From Flagellimonas marinaquae (lineage in GTDB: Bacteria; Bacteroidota; Bacteroidia; Flavobacteriales; Flavobacteriaceae): 64,000 nt of DNA. Position numbers and translations under genes: made by a program. The first letter of the stretch is position 1. Every line of letters begins with the position of its first letter. The DNA lies in contig NZ_RZMZ01000007.1 of NCBI RefSeq assembly GCF_003992675.1, forward strand, positions 124,001 through 188,000. The letters run 5' to 3'. The notes beneath the pieces are model-generated. The model searched no databases. It saw nothing but the letters and a program-made list of their open reading frames with translations, and was not told the DNA's origin. This document shows, in pieces, positions 8,562 through 17,688 of this stretch.

Positions 8562-9755
8562 ATGTACGGAAAAATTAAAGAGCACTTGGCCCAGGAGTTA
8601 AAGGAAATTGAAGAAGCTGGCCTATTTAAAAAGGAACGCATCATTACTTCTCCCCAAGGAGCCGTTATAAAAATCTCAACAGGTGAAGAGGTCATCAACT
8701 TTTGCGCAAACAATTATTTGGGGCTTTCCTCGCACCCAGAGGTGGTCCAGGCCGCTAAAGATGCTTTGGATACGCACGGATTTGGAATGTCGTCCGTTCG
8801 CTTTATTTGTGGAACGCAAGACATTCACAAGGAACTGGAACAAAAAATAGCCCATTTCTATGGAACTGAGGATACCATATTATACGCAGCTGCCTTTGAT
8901 GCCAACGGAGGAGTGTTTGAACCCTTGCTCACTGCGGAAGACGCTATTATCTCCGATTCGCTGAACCACGCTTCCATCATCGATGGGGTGCGTTTGTGCA
9001 AGGCAAAACGTTACCGCTACGCGAACAACGACATGGCCGATTTGGAAAAACAGCTCAAACAGAGCAATGCAGATGGCGCCCGATTCAAGATTATTGTAAC
9101 GGATGGTGTGTTTTCCATGGATGGCTTGTTAGCCCCATTGGACAAAATCTGTGACTTGGCCGATAAATACGATGCCATGGTCATGATCGATGAATGCCAT
9201 GCCGCAGGGTTCATCGGTGAGACGGGTCGCGGAACATTGGAAGAAAAAGGCGTAATGGACCGTATCGACATTATTACGGGCACCTTAGGCAAGGCCTTGG
9301 GCGGTGCCATGGGAGGCTATACCACAGGAAAAAAGGAAATCATAGAAATGCTGCGCCAGCGTTCTAGACCTTATTTGTTTTCCAATTCCTTGGCACCCGC
9401 CATTGTGGGAGCTTCCATAAAAGTATTCGAGATGTTGGACAAGGACACCTCCCTACGCGATAAACTAATGCACAATACGGAGTACTTCAAAAAAGGTATG
9501 AAAGAAGCCGGTTTTGATATTATTGATGGGGATTCTGCCATAGTGCCGGTAATGCTCTATGACGCCAAATTGTCCCAAGACATGGCGGATATGTTGCTTA
9601 AAGAAGGTATATATGTGATAGGATTCTTCTATCCCGTAGTACCCAAAGACAAGGCAAGGATTCGCGTGCAGCTCTCCGCGGCCCACGAAAAGGAGCATCT
9701 AGACCGAGCAATTAATGCATTTATCAAGGTGGGAAAATCGTTGAAGGTGATCTAA
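8562..9755 (+). CDS. kbl: Glycine C-acetyltransferase (2-amino-3-ketobutyrate CoA ligase)
   Basis: PLP enzyme of threonine breakdown: 2-amino-3-oxobutanoate + CoA to glycine + acetyl-CoA, normally after threonine dehydrogenase. 397 residues, the same length as the Escherichia coli enzyme. The alpha-oxoamine synthase pattern is clear: [12 protein letters not shown] near the N-terminus, [12 protein letters not shown] (Asp to the pyridine nitrogen), and [15 protein letters not shown] with the Schiff-base Lys near residue 244. No threonine dehydrogenase gene is in the window. Close spacing suggests co-transcription with the helicase gene before it. Confidence 0.92.
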   Translation: MYGKIKEHLAQELKEIEEAGLFKKERIITSPQGAVIKISTGEEVINFCANNYLGLSSHPEVVQAAKDALDTHGFGMSSVRFICGTQDIHKELEQKIAHFYGTEDTILYAAAFDANGGVFEPLLTAEDAIISDSLNHASIIDGVRLCKAKRYRYANNDMADLEKQLKQSNADGARFKIIVTDGVFSMDGLLAPLDKICDLADKYDAMVMIDECHAAGFIGETGRGTLEEKGVMDRIDIITGTLGKALGGAMGGYTTGKKEIIEMLRQRSRPYLFSNSLAPAIVGASIKVFEMLDKDTSLRDKLMHNTEYFKKGMKEAGFDIIDGDSAIVPVMLYDAKLSQDMADMLLKEGIYVIGFFYPVVPKDKARIRVQLSAAHEKEHLDRAINAFIKVGKSLKVI

Positions 9756-9813
9756 AATCGACGAAATGCAACAAATCTTCTGGCAAATGAGTCAAAAAAA
9801 AAGAAATTTAGAT

Positions 9814-9844
9814 TTTGTTAATAAGTCTTAACAACTTACATTTG
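9814..9844 (+). promoter_or_regulatory. Promoter of the OmpA gene
   Basis: TTTG at 9814-9817, exactly 19 nt, then TACATTTG at 9837-9844: a textbook match to the Bacteroidota primary sigma consensus, 34 nt before the ATG. Confidence 0.7.
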
Positions 9845-9878
9845 CTGCTGATAAACACTTAAACTTAAAATTTTGAGC

Positions 9879-11237
9879 ATGAAACATCTTAGCAAATTAT
9901 TGGTTGTTGCTCTTGTATTTGTAGGGGTCAACAGCATACAAGCGCAAGACGAAAATAATCCCTGGCAGGTAAGCATAGGGGTGAATGCAATAGACGTCTA
10001 TCCTACAAATGATGAGAACAACCCGTTCTCTAGTACTACGTTGTTCGACGAGTACTTCAACGTTACCGATCACTGGAACATTTTGCCGTCTGTATCTTAC
10101 ATTGGCGTTTCCAAGTACATTGGTGATGGTTTCTCTGTAGGAGCTAGAGGTTCTTTGAACAGAATCGAAAAATTGGGAGACTTCGAAGCCGATGATCTTT
10201 CTCACTACGCTATAGATGGTACTATTAAGTACAACATTCTTAAAAACACTGTAGTTGATCCTTTCGTAGAGATTGGTGGTGGTTACACTTGGGTTGACGA
10301 AATTGGTGCCGGTACCGTGAATGGTGGTATTGGTGTTAACTTCTGGTTTTCTGACAACCTAGGTTTCACACTACAAACACAATACAAGCATGCTTTCGAA
10401 GATTACTTGGTAAAGCACTTCCAGCACATGGCTGGTCTTAGCATCAAATTTGGTGGTACTGACACTGATGGTGACGGTATCTACGACAAAGACGATGCTT
10501 GTCCAGAAGTTGCTGGTCTAGCAGCATTCAACGGATGTCCTGATTCTGACGGTGACGGTATCGAGGATGCTAAAGACGCTTGTCCTAACGAAGCTGGTTC
10601 AAAAGAAATGAACGGATGTCCTGATTCTGACGGTGACGGTGTTGCCGATAAAGATGATGCTTGTCCAAACACTGCTGGTCTTCCTGCACTGGCTGGTTGT
10701 CCTGATGCTGACGGTGACGGTGTTGCCGACAAGGATGATGAATGTCCTAACGAAGCTGGACCTGCTGCTAACAAAGGATGCCCATGGCCAGATGCTGACG
10801 GTGACGGTGTACTTGACAAAGACGATCAGTGTCCAGATGTTGCCGGTACTGTTGCTAACAACGGTTGCCCAGAAGTAACTGAGGAAGTTCAGAAACAATT
10901 GAACGATTACGCTAGAACTATCTTGTTCGATACTGGTAAGTCTTCTATCAAAGCAGAATCTACTTCTGTAATGGTTGACATTATCCAAATCTTGAACGAG
11001 TACCCAACTGCTAAGTTTACTGTAGAGGGTCACACTGACAGCGTAGGTAGCGATAAATTGAACCAAAAATTGTCTGAAGAAAGAGCTAACTCTGTTAGAA
11101 ACTTCTTGATCGACAAAGGTATCGATGCCAGTAGATTGTCTGCCATCGGATATGGTGAAGAGAAGCCAATTGCTACCAACAACACAAGAGCTGGTAGAGC
11201 ACAAAACAGACGAGTTGAAATCAACTTGGTGAAATAA
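9879..11237 (+). CDS. OmpA-family outer-membrane protein with thrombospondin type-3 repeats
   Basis: Anchors the outer membrane to peptidoglycan. The start is ATG 9879, giving the signal peptide [24 protein letters not shown] beta-barrel-like domain (about 24-190) is followed by five to six calcium-binding repeats (DxDGDGxxDxxDxCP, about 195-330), each with a Cys pair, then an OmpA/MotB peptidoglycan-binding domain ([11 protein letters not shown]...[11 protein letters not shown]...[13 protein letters not shown]...AQNRRVEI). The gene favours GGT, GCT, GTT, AAC and GAC codons far more than its neighbours, a sign of very high expression that agrees with the strong promoter. Monocistronic, with a terminator behind it. 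Confidence 0.92.
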   Translation: MKHLSKLLVVALVFVGVNSIQAQDENNPWQVSIGVNAIDVYPTNDENNPFSSTTLFDEYFNVTDHWNILPSVSYIGVSKYIGDGFSVGARGSLNRIEKLGDFEADDLSHYAIDGTIKYNILKNTVVDPFVEIGGGYTWVDEIGAGTVNGGIGVNFWFSDNLGFTLQTQYKHAFEDYLVKHFQHMAGLSIKFGGTDTDGDGIYDKDDACPEVAGLAAFNGCPDSDGDGIEDAKDACPNEAGSKEMNGCPDSDGDGVADKDDACPNTAGLPALAGCPDADGDGVADKDDECPNEAGPAANKGCPWPDADGDGVLDKDDQCPDVAGTVANNGCPEVTEEVQKQLNDYARTILFDTGKSSIKAESTSVMVDIIQILNEYPTAKFTVEGHTDSVGSDKLNQKLSEERANSVRNFLIDKGIDASRLSAIGYGEEKPIATNNTRAGRAQNRRVEINLVK

Positions 11238-11259
11238 TAAAAGAAGCAAAGTTTTCTTG

Positions 11260-11290
11260 AAAAAGGCTCCGCAAATGCGGGGCCTTTTTT
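11260..11290 (+). terminator. Terminator of the OmpA gene
   Basis: Stem AAAAAGGCTCCGC / GCGGGGCCTTTTT with an AAAT loop and six T. It ends 12 nt before the next start codon. Confidence 0.8.
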
Positions 11291-11301
11291 ATTTTTAATC
11301 C

Positions 11302-14034
11302 ATGCAACAAAGTTTTCTCGAATATGTGCTGGACGACCTGGCAAGTAAGCAACTGGACATTACCACCTGTACCTTTGTGCTCCCCAGTAAACGTTCGGGA
11401 ACCTTCCTTAAAAAACATATTTCCCATCGGCTGGAAAAAAACATATTCAGTCCAGAAATCGTATCCATTCAAGAATTCATTGGAAATCTTACGGACATCC
11501 AACAAACATCGAACATCGATCTATTGTTGGCGCTTTATGAAGTGTACAAAACTTCCCAAAAAGAAAATCCAGACGATTTTGCCTCTTTTATGAACTGGGG
11601 GCAAACCCTATTACAAGATTTCAATGAAATCGACGGCTACCTTATTCCAGCAAAGGACATCCTAAATTATCTTTCCGCCATCAAGGAAATCAACCATTGG
11701 TCCACAAATAAGGACAAATCCGAACTTGTGGAGAATTATCTGCAGTTATGGAAGAATTTGGAAATCATTTACGACCGTTTTTATACCAGTTTACTGGAAC
11801 AAAAACGCGGATACCAAGGATTGATTCAAAGGGAAGCGGTAAAAGTCCTCCAACAAGAGCAACCAAAAGGAACAGCATCCAACCCCATCATTTTTGTGGG
11901 CTTTAATGCCTTGAACAACGCCGAATCCAACGTTATCCAACACTATCTGGAAGCAGGAAATTCCCATATCTACTGGGATATAGATTCCTATTTTTTGAAC
12001 GACCCCATACACGATGCCGGCCTTTTCATCAGAAACTATCAATTTAATTGGCCCTATTACAAGCATGGACATAAAATATCGCCGCAGAGCAACTTTCTCT
12101 CCAAAAAGAACATCGTTATCACAGGAGTCCCCAAAAATATCTCACAGACCAAGTATGTAGGTCGATTGTTGGAAGAATTTGGTCAATCCACGGACATTGA
12201 TCTCACAAAAACAGCCTTGGTCCTGGCCGACGAAACCTTACTCAATCCCATGCTGCATGCCGTTCCAGAAACTATTCCCGAGGTAAACATTACCATGGGG
12301 ATGCCGTTGAACAAAACCGTGCTCTACTCCTTCTTTGTCAGTTTTCTGGAGCTTCAAATCAACACCTCGGAAAATGGCTGGTTCTATAAACGCGTACTGG
12401 AATTTATCTCCAATCCATATACCTTGACCCTATCTACAAAGGATAAAGGGAATTTTGCCCAACGCATATCCGAGGATATCAAAGAACACAACCTTATACA
12501 TCTGAACAAGGCTGCCCTCAATGCATATCCGGAAGCAAAACAGCTGTTGCATATTATCTTTCCCGATACCGCCCTTTCCCCAATGGGATGGATAACGCAC
12601 TCCTTAACCCTCATTGAACACCTGAAGACTATATATCAAAAGGAGAAAAATGCCCTTGAACTGGAATACTTGTACCGATTCTACGCGCTTTTCAATCAAT
12701 TGGGACAGTATCTGGACAAAGTTGATATTGTGGGAGACCTAAAATCCATCAAAAATCTATTCAAGCAGTTAGCCAATATGGAGTCCTTGGATTTTATTGG
12801 CCAACCGTTGACCGGTTTTCAAATCATGGGAATGTTGGAAAGTCGAAACTTGGATTTTGAAACGGTCATCATCACTTCGGTGAACGAAGGCATACTCCCT
12901 TCCGGAAAATCGAACAATTCCTTTATTCCATTTGATGTCAAACGGGACTATGGCCTTCCCACCTACAAGGAAAAAGATGCTATCTACGTGTATCACTTTT
13001 ACCGCCTGATCCAGCGCGCGAAGAACATTTACATTACCTACAATACCGAACCGGATGTGCTGGAGGGGGGCGAAAAAAGCAGATTGATTACCCAATTGCT
13101 CACCGATGAGCGCTTAAAAGACAATGTGACGCACTCCATCGCTACCCCAAAAATTTCCATTGAAGCACGGCAACCCATCCAAATCCAAAAAGATGAAAAA
13201 TTCATGGCGGATTTGAAAGCCTTTGCCCAAAATGGTTTTTCTCCGACCTCCTTGACCAACTACATTAAAAACCCCATTGACTTTTACACAAGTAACATCC
13301 TTAAAATCAATGATTTGGATGAAGTGGAGGAGACTATTGCGGCCAACACTTTCGGCACTATTATCCATGATAGTCTCGAGCAGCTCTATACCCCTATAAT
13401 TGGTGAAACGTTAACGGATAAACTCATTAAATCCCTGAAAAAAGAAGTGCCCCGTGTGGTGCAGCATCATTTTAGCAAAAATCTTTCTGGGGTCGATGCT
13501 TCCCAGGGAAGGTTTCTATTGGTGTACAATGTTATCCTGAAATATCTGTACAACTTCTTTGATAATGAAATCAAACAACTTAAGCGTCATCAAATCAAAA
13601 TACTGGCCCTGGAAGAACGCTATGAAGCCTTGATAACGGTTCCAGGAGTTGATTTTCCCATCAAACTAAAAGGAACTTTGGACCGTGTGGATGAATTCGA
13701 CGGTACCATTCGAATCATCGACTACAAAACGGGCAAGGTAGAGCCGAAAAATGTGAAAATCACGGATTGGGAAGATTTAATCACGACCTATGATAAGAGC
13801 AAGGCTTTTCAATTGCTCTGCTACGCTTACCTCTATGCCAAAAAACACGGCAGAAGCGATGTCCACGCAGGAATTATATCCTTTAAAAAATTGAGTCAAG
13901 GACTCTTACCCTTTACACAAGACAAGGATACCCGAATAGACTCGGATACCCTTACAACCTTTGAAAACTATCTTTTTGCTTTGATCCGGGAAATTTGTGA
14001 TGCCAACCTTCCCCTTATCGAAAAGATTGACTGA
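11302..14034 (+). CDS. AddB-like protein: inactive helicase-like N-terminus with PD-(D/E)XK nuclease
   Basis: Probable second subunit of an AddAB-type helicase-nuclease. 910 residues. The N-terminus TFVLPSKRSGTFLKK stands where a Walker A loop would be but is degenerate, as in AddB/RexB scaffolds. The C-terminal nuclease is intact: GTIIHDSLEQLY (His motif), LKGTLDRVDEFDG...IIDYKTGKVEP (about 795-810), and FQLLCYAYLYAKK (Gln-Tyr motif). The cysteines that bind the iron-sulphur cluster in classical AddB are missing: the segment before the nuclease reads TNYIKNPIDFY without Cys and the C-terminal tail has a single Cys. Its stop abuts the stop of the convergent SDR gene with no base between. Confidence 0.75.
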   Translation: MQQSFLEYVLDDLASKQLDITTCTFVLPSKRSGTFLKKHISHRLEKNIFSPEIVSIQEFIGNLTDIQQTSNIDLLLALYEVYKTSQKENPDDFASFMNWGQTLLQDFNEIDGYLIPAKDILNYLSAIKEINHWSTNKDKSELVENYLQLWKNLEIIYDRFYTSLLEQKRGYQGLIQREAVKVLQQEQPKGTASNPIIFVGFNALNNAESNVIQHYLEAGNSHIYWDIDSYFLNDPIHDAGLFIRNYQFNWPYYKHGHKISPQSNFLSKKNIVITGVPKNISQTKYVGRLLEEFGQSTDIDLTKTALVLADETLLNPMLHAVPETIPEVNITMGMPLNKTVLYSFFVSFLELQINTSENGWFYKRVLEFISNPYTLTLSTKDKGNFAQRISEDIKEHNLIHLNKAALNAYPEAKQLLHIIFPDTALSPMGWITHSLTLIEHLKTIYQKEKNALELEYLYRFYALFNQLGQYLDKVDIVGDLKSIKNLFKQLANMESLDFIGQPLTGFQIMGMLESRNLDFETVIITSVNEGILPSGKSNNSFIPFDVKRDYGLPTYKEKDAIYVYHFYRLIQRAKNIYITYNTEPDVLEGGEKSRLITQLLTDERLKDNVTHSIATPKISIEARQPIQIQKDEKFMADLKAFAQNGFSPTSLTNYIKNPIDFYTSNILKINDLDEVEETIAANTFGTIIHDSLEQLYTPIIGETLTDKLIKSLKKEVPRVVQHHFSKNLSGVDASQGRFLLVYNVILKYLYNFFDNEIKQLKRHQIKILALEERYEALITVPGVDFPIKLKGTLDRVDEFDGTIRIIDYKTGKVEPKNVKITDWEDLITTYDKSKAFQLLCYAYLYAKKHGRSDVHAGIISFKKLSQGLLPFTQDKDTRIDSDTLTTFENYLFALIREICDANLPLIEKID

Positions 14035-14745
14035 TTATTTCAAATCCGGACGTGTGGGACGCACCTCGATTTTACTGGGCAAGGTACGTGGATGCATGGT
14101 CAGTAAATCGATGACCAACTTTCCAATATCCTCCGGTTGGATTTTCCATGCATCTTTGTCCGATGGCTCATTGTCGTTGAAGTGGGAAGCCACGGAGCCC
14201 GGCATTATAGTCGTTACTTTGATGTTGTATGGCCTTAAATCCAGCATCGCGGCTTGGGTAAATCCTACCACGCCAAATTTGGTGGCATTATAGCCGGCAC
14301 CTTGCGCAAAAAAGTTGGTGCCCGCCAAACTGGCCAAAGTCATATAATAGCCTTCAGACTTTTTTAGCGCATCGACAGAAGCCTTTAGCGTATGGTACAC
14401 CCCGTTCAAGTTGGTGTTGATCATTTGGTGCCATTTGTCATCTTTCAATTCATCGATGGGTGCAAAATGTCCGACCCCTGCATTGGCCATAACTACATCC
14501 AGTTGTCCCCATTTATCCAATATGGCGGCAACCGCCTTTTGTTCATCTTCCAAATTGGACACATCGGATACTAATCCCAAAACATGGTTAGGATTGTTCA
14601 AGCCTTTAACCGCAGTATCTGCACTTTCTTTACTACGGCCACTAATGGCTACCTTCATGCCTTGCTCCAATAAACTTTTGGCAATTCCGTATCCAATACC
14701 TTTGGTCCCTCCTGTGATGTATGCTACTTTTCCTTCTAGTTTCAT
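14035..14745 (-). CDS. Short-chain dehydrogenase/reductase (SDR), classical type
   Basis: NAD(P)-dependent oxidoreductase, 236 residues, substrate unknown. Cofactor loop TGGTKGIG (11-18), NAG at 88-90, catalytic Ser139, Tyr152 and Lys156 (YNATK), and PGSV after the active site. Sequence IxGRSKES after strand 2 allows NADP. Resembles 3-ketoacyl-ACP reductase-like SDRs of broad function. Convergent with the AddB-like gene. No operon partner. Confidence 0.85.
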   Translation of the reverse strand: MKLEGKVAYITGGTKGIGYGIAKSLLEQGMKVAISGRSKESADTAVKGLNNPNHVLGLVSDVSNLEDEQKAVAAILDKWGQLDVVMANAGVGHFAPIDELKDDKWHQMINTNLNGVYHTLKASVDALKKSEGYYMTLASLAGTNFFAQGAGYNATKFGVVGFTQAAMLDLRPYNIKVTTIMPGSVASHFNDNEPSDKDAWKIQPEDIGKLVIDLLTMHPRTLPSKIEVRPTRPDLK

Positions 14746-14853
14746 GTTGATTTTATTTTAAAGTAAAGTTCAAAAAAGCAGCTGCCAAATACAAAAAATC
14801 CATCCTAAAGGATGGTTAATGTTTGAATACGCCACGACTTTACTGAAAATCAA

Positions 14854-14861
14854 TACTTTTG
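14854..14861 (+). promoter_or_regulatory. Candidate -7 element for the pseudouridine synthase gene
   Basis: TACTTTTG, a perfect TAnnTTTG. No -33 TTTG at the normal distance. The predicted transcription start falls at about 14866, the very codon proposed as the start of translation. Confidence 0.4.
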
Positions 14862-14865
14862 ATAC

Positions 14866-15735
14866 ATCTTTAAAGTCGAAACCCATACCGTCCCAGACAT
14901 CCCAAAGCCCCAACGGCTACAAGAATACGGTGTAGGCCTTTTTGAGGCTTTCTCCACAAAATCGGCACTAAAAAAAGCCCTAAAAAAGCAGTACGTCAAA
15001 GTTAATGGTAGGGTTGCCACAACGGCCACCCTTATTGCAGGTGGGGAGCAAATTACTTTTGCAATGCCACAGAAGATCTTACCTGTAAAACCCTTGGAAT
15101 TGTCCTTAAGGGTTTTATATGAAGATGAATATGTGGCCGCCGTTCACAAACCAGCGGGTATTGAAGTGAGCGGGAATAAATTCAGAACCCTTGCCAATGC
15201 CTTGTCACAAAACCTAGAAGCGAGTATACTTTTGGATGCTACAATACCCCAACCCGTCCACCGCCTGGACTACGCTACTACGGGAATTGTTCTGGTGGGC
15301 AAAACAGCAAGTAGCATTCGTGCTTTGAACAAATTGTTTGAAGAAAAAAAGATTGTCAAAACCTATTATGCCATTACCATTGGCAACATGAAACCAAATG
15401 GCAGGATTGAAACAGCAATTGACGGTAAACCCTCACAATCGGATTATGAAGTTATGAAATCTGTCCTCTCCGAGCGTTTCGGCAGCCTCAATTTAGTGAG
15501 GTTGCATCCCAAAACGGGCAGAAGGCACCAATTGCGTAAACATCTGTTCAGCATTGGAAATCCAATTCTTGGTGATAGGGATTATCCTCTGGACGGCTTA
15601 ATTTTAAAAGGCAAAGGTTTATACCTGCATGCCTATTCACTGGAGTTTGAGCATCCGTTTACCAAACAAATTATCCGCATTAGCGATGAACTTCCCAAAA
15701 AGTTCAAGAAAATCTTTGATTACAACACAACTTGA
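14866..15735 (+). CDS. RluA-family pseudouridine synthase; apparent non-canonical ATC start
   Basis: Isomerises uridine to pseudouridine in rRNA or tRNA. The catalytic Asp is in PVHRLDYATTGIVL; KTYYAITIG, GRRHQLRKHL and GDRDYPLDG are family landmarks. The first ATG (15064) would give 223 residues with no N-terminal domain, but the frame is open 66 codons further and encodes an S4-like segment (RLQEYGVGLF...SKSALKKALKK-like, VKVNGRVATTATLIAGGE). Upstream of this lies TGA (14860), then TAC, then ATC at 14866, followed by a sequence that looks like a natural N-terminus (FKVETHTVPDIPKPQRLQEY). No ATG, GTG or TTG exists in that stretch, so either ATC is used, or an ATG mutated, or the read is wrong. 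Confidence 0.75.
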   Translation: MFKVETHTVPDIPKPQRLQEYGVGLFEAFSTKSALKKALKKQYVKVNGRVATTATLIAGGEQITFAMPQKILPVKPLELSLRVLYEDEYVAAVHKPAGIEVSGNKFRTLANALSQNLEASILLDATIPQPVHRLDYATTGIVLVGKTASSIRALNKLFEEKKIVKTYYAITIGNMKPNGRIETAIDGKPSQSDYEVMKSVLSERFGSLNLVRLHPKTGRRHQLRKHLFSIGNPILGDRDYPLDGLILKGKGLYLHAYSLEFEHPFTKQIIRISDELPKKFKKIFDYNTT

Positions 15736-15814
15736 CATCGAATAGTGAGCAAAAAGCACTGAGTAACAAAACAAAGCCCTGCTCGTCATTAAATACAATC
15801 AGTCTTAAAACAAA

Positions 15815-16669
15815 ATGCTTAAAAATTCATTAGAACGTACGGAAGCTTGGAAAACCATCTTTATATTCCTTGCACTTGTCGTTGCGCTTACTTCACCCTT
15901 TCATTATGCAATAGTAAAATTGTATCCTTCACGAATATATGCTGGAGCTATTATGTGGTGTCCTGCAATAGCCGCTTATATCACACTAAAAATAAAAGGT
16001 CGTAAAATTTCATCGCTACATTGGAATTGGGGTGATTGGAAATATATCCGGTTATCTTATTTAATTCCTGCCTCATACGGCGTGATCACCTATGTTTTAA
16101 TCTGGATTTTCGGATTAGGGAATTTAGCCAACAAAGAAGCAATTACAGAATGGGGGGCAGAATTGGGATTATTTGGAATAGGAACTTTGAATCCAACCTC
16201 GATAACTATCATAGCTATTATCTTATTGGGAACAGTAGAAGTAATAAGAGCTTCAGCAACAACTTTAGGAGAAGAAATTGGATGGAGGGGATTTTTTATT
16301 CATGAATTAAGAAAGGTGCTTTCCTTTACCGGTGTATCCATATGCAGTGGTGTTGTATGGGCTGCTTGGCATTGGCCGCTGCTCGTTTACTATAGCAATA
16401 ATGTACTATTGGAATTTATAACCTTCTTTATCGTGATTATTTCTATGTCCTTTATTATGGCCTACTACACTTTTAAATCTAAAAGTCTATGGCCAGCAGT
16501 ACTATTTCACGCGGTAAGCAATGTGTATATTCAAAAGATCATGCCACCTCTCACAATGAAAATTGAAGGAACCGAACATTGGCTTGGCGAAAACGGAATT
16601 ATGTTTGCCATTGTTACCTGTGTTTTTGGAATTTACTATTGGCGAAAAGGGATTAAAGAAAAATTATAA
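15815..16669 (+). CDS. CPBP-family intramembrane metalloprotease (CAAX protease/Abi)
   Basis: Membrane-embedded protease of unknown substrate, 284 residues, about seven to eight hydrophobic segments. All three diagnostic motifs are present: EEIGWR (about 153-158), WAAWHWP with the metal-binding His, and FHAVSN near the C-terminus. Related proteins process prenylated proteins or secreted peptides, or give bacteriocin self-immunity; nothing nearby decides among these. Followed by a two-way terminator shared with the convergent lipoprotein gene. Confidence 0.85.
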   Translation: MLKNSLERTEAWKTIFIFLALVVALTSPFHYAIVKLYPSRIYAGAIMWCPAIAAYITLKIKGRKISSLHWNWGDWKYIRLSYLIPASYGVITYVLIWIFGLGNLANKEAITEWGAELGLFGIGTLNPTSITIIAIILLGTVEVIRASATTLGEEIGWRGFFIHELRKVLSFTGVSICSGVVWAAWHWPLLVYYSNNVLLEFITFFIVIISMSFIMAYYTFKSKSLWPAVLFHAVSNVYIQKIMPPLTMKIEGTEHWLGENGIMFAIVTCVFGIYYWRKGIKEKL

Positions 16670-16670
16670 A

Positions 16671-16698
16671 AAAAGCACCCCGTTTATGAGGTGCTTTT
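16671..16698. terminator. Two-way terminator between CPBP protease and lipoprotein genes
   Basis: AAAAGCACC / GGTGCTTTT stem with a 10-nt loop. A 34-nt stretch here matches, with one difference, the hairpin just downstream of tRNA-Ala at 17926-17956. Confidence 0.7.
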
Positions 16699-16718
16699 AT
16701 GTATTTACAAGCAAGAGA

Positions 16719-17186
16719 CTAGTTTCCTTCGCTCAAAGAAAAACTGCCATCACCACTAAAAGACTCCACGGTAATAGTCACAGTCCATATTCCAGAAGTA
16801 CCTGCATCGGTTACTCCAGAGAAAGAATCGGGCTCAACCGCACCGTTCAATGATCTATTCAACACGATATTTGCATCTGCATCTGTTACGACCATATTGA
16901 AGGTACCTTCCGTGGTCGAAGTGATATCGGCATTATAATCCGCTGTACTGAGGTTGTTGTTCCAGCTGAATATACGGGTGGTAGAACCACCGTTGCCAGT
17001 AAAACTTGCATTGATGTCACCATTGAAATCGGACCGGTCACCAACCGTAAAGTCGGAGGGGCTTGTTCTTAATGTTGTTCCATTGACCGTTACACTCGCA
17101 AAAGGGTCATCATCTTTACTACAGGCAATGACGGTAAGGACCATTACTCCAGCTATTAAGGATTTGAATAGATTTGAGGTTTTCAT
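16719..17186 (-). CDS. Small lipoprotein of unknown function
   Basis: 155 residues. Signal peptide with lipobox LTVIAC (Cys22), followed by SKDDDP; the acidic residues after Cys are typical of Bacteroidota lipoproteins. The rest is rich in Ser, Thr, Asn, Gly and Asp with repeated beta-strand patterns (TVNGTTL, GTFNMVVTDADANIVLNRSL), suggesting a small all-beta domain outside the cell membrane. I do not recognise the family. Single gene. Confidence 0.7.
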   Translation of the reverse strand: MKTSNLFKSLIAGVMVLTVIACSKDDDPFASVTVNGTTLRTSPSDFTVGDRSDFNGDINASFTGNGGSTTRIFSWNNNLSTADYNADITSTTEGTFNMVVTDADANIVLNRSLNGAVEPDSFSGVTDAGTSGIWTVTITVESFSGDGSFSLSEGN

Positions 17187-17556
17187 ACTTTACTTTTGAT
17201 CAATTAATAATTATTGTTTTATAGTTTCCAAACGATAAACAATCATACCAACGAGTTCCCTACCCTGATGATATAAAATCAACTGTTTTTGTTGTGAATC
17301 GCGCCCTAATAGTTGTGAAATTTATTTTTTTTGAGAATTGGGTTATGTGTACAATAACGGTTAAGATTGGTTGGCAAAATTTACTTTGACTGGGAATCTA
17401 GTTGATATAAGGAAAAGATGATTAAAGGTGTCTAATGGGTATATCTCTTTTTCAAAATATTCTGAAATATGTGAAAGAGCATCGAAATAGTCCAATTTGC
17501 AACAAATAATCAAAAGGCAAATTTGATCTGATTTTACGTGCAAATTATGTGCAAAT
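17187..17556. other. AT-rich intergenic stretch, no gene seen
   Basis: Holds the upstream region of the lipoprotein gene. A 60-codon minus-strand frame at 17361-17543 has no start context or recognisable sequence and was not accepted. Near the left-to-right end the octamer GTGCAAAT occurs twice, three bases apart (about 17537-17555), possibly a relic of an integration site; that is speculation. Confidence 0.4.
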
Positions 17557-17591
17557 AAAAAAAAGCTTCAAAAATCATAAACTCTTGAAGT
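17557..17591 (-). terminator. Terminator downstream of the tRNA-Ala / GIY-YIG unit
   Basis: On the minus strand, CTTCAA and TTGAAG form a 6-bp stem with a 13-nt loop, followed by eight T. Confidence 0.5.
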
Positions 17592-17602
17592 CCTATTAAA
17601 AC

Positions 17603-17688
17603 TGGTGGAGAATACCGTCCCGATAGCTATCGGGAGAATCTGTGGCCTTTCCGAACGCCTTCGGAACGCTTTAGCCAACATCTTTCCC
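17603..17688 (-). pseudogene. Degenerate tRNA-Ala copy (tRNA-like repeat)
   Basis: Read on the minus strand it keeps three blocks of the nearby tRNA-Ala: the D-arm region GTTGGCTAAAGCG (12 of 13 match), AGGCCAC before the T arm, and the last 15 nt including CCA (15 of 15). The anticodon arm is replaced by a strong hairpin TTCCGAA-GGCG-TTCGGAA that still shows GGC in its loop, and the T arm by the perfect palindrome TCCCGATAGCTATCGGGA. It cannot fold as a normal tRNA. It lies in the same direction as the true tRNA and contains the stop codon of the GIY-YIG gene. Confidence 0.65.
17618..17635. repeat. 18-bp perfect palindrome within the tRNA-like copy
   Basis: TCCCGATAGCTATCGGGA, each half the exact reverse complement of the other. 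It sits where the T arm of the tRNA should be. From memory, near-identical palindromes recur in flavobacterial genomes, but no second copy is in this window. Confidence 0.6.

Noticed and set aside
10481..11249. Minus-strand frames of 112 and 216 codons opposite the OmpA gene
   Set aside because: Low-complexity Ser/Pro or Val/Ser translations that mirror the repeat units on the other strand; the OmpA reading is certain.
17361..17543. 60-codon minus-strand frame in the intergenic stretch
   Set aside because: No homology pattern, no promoter, and no neighbour to support it.
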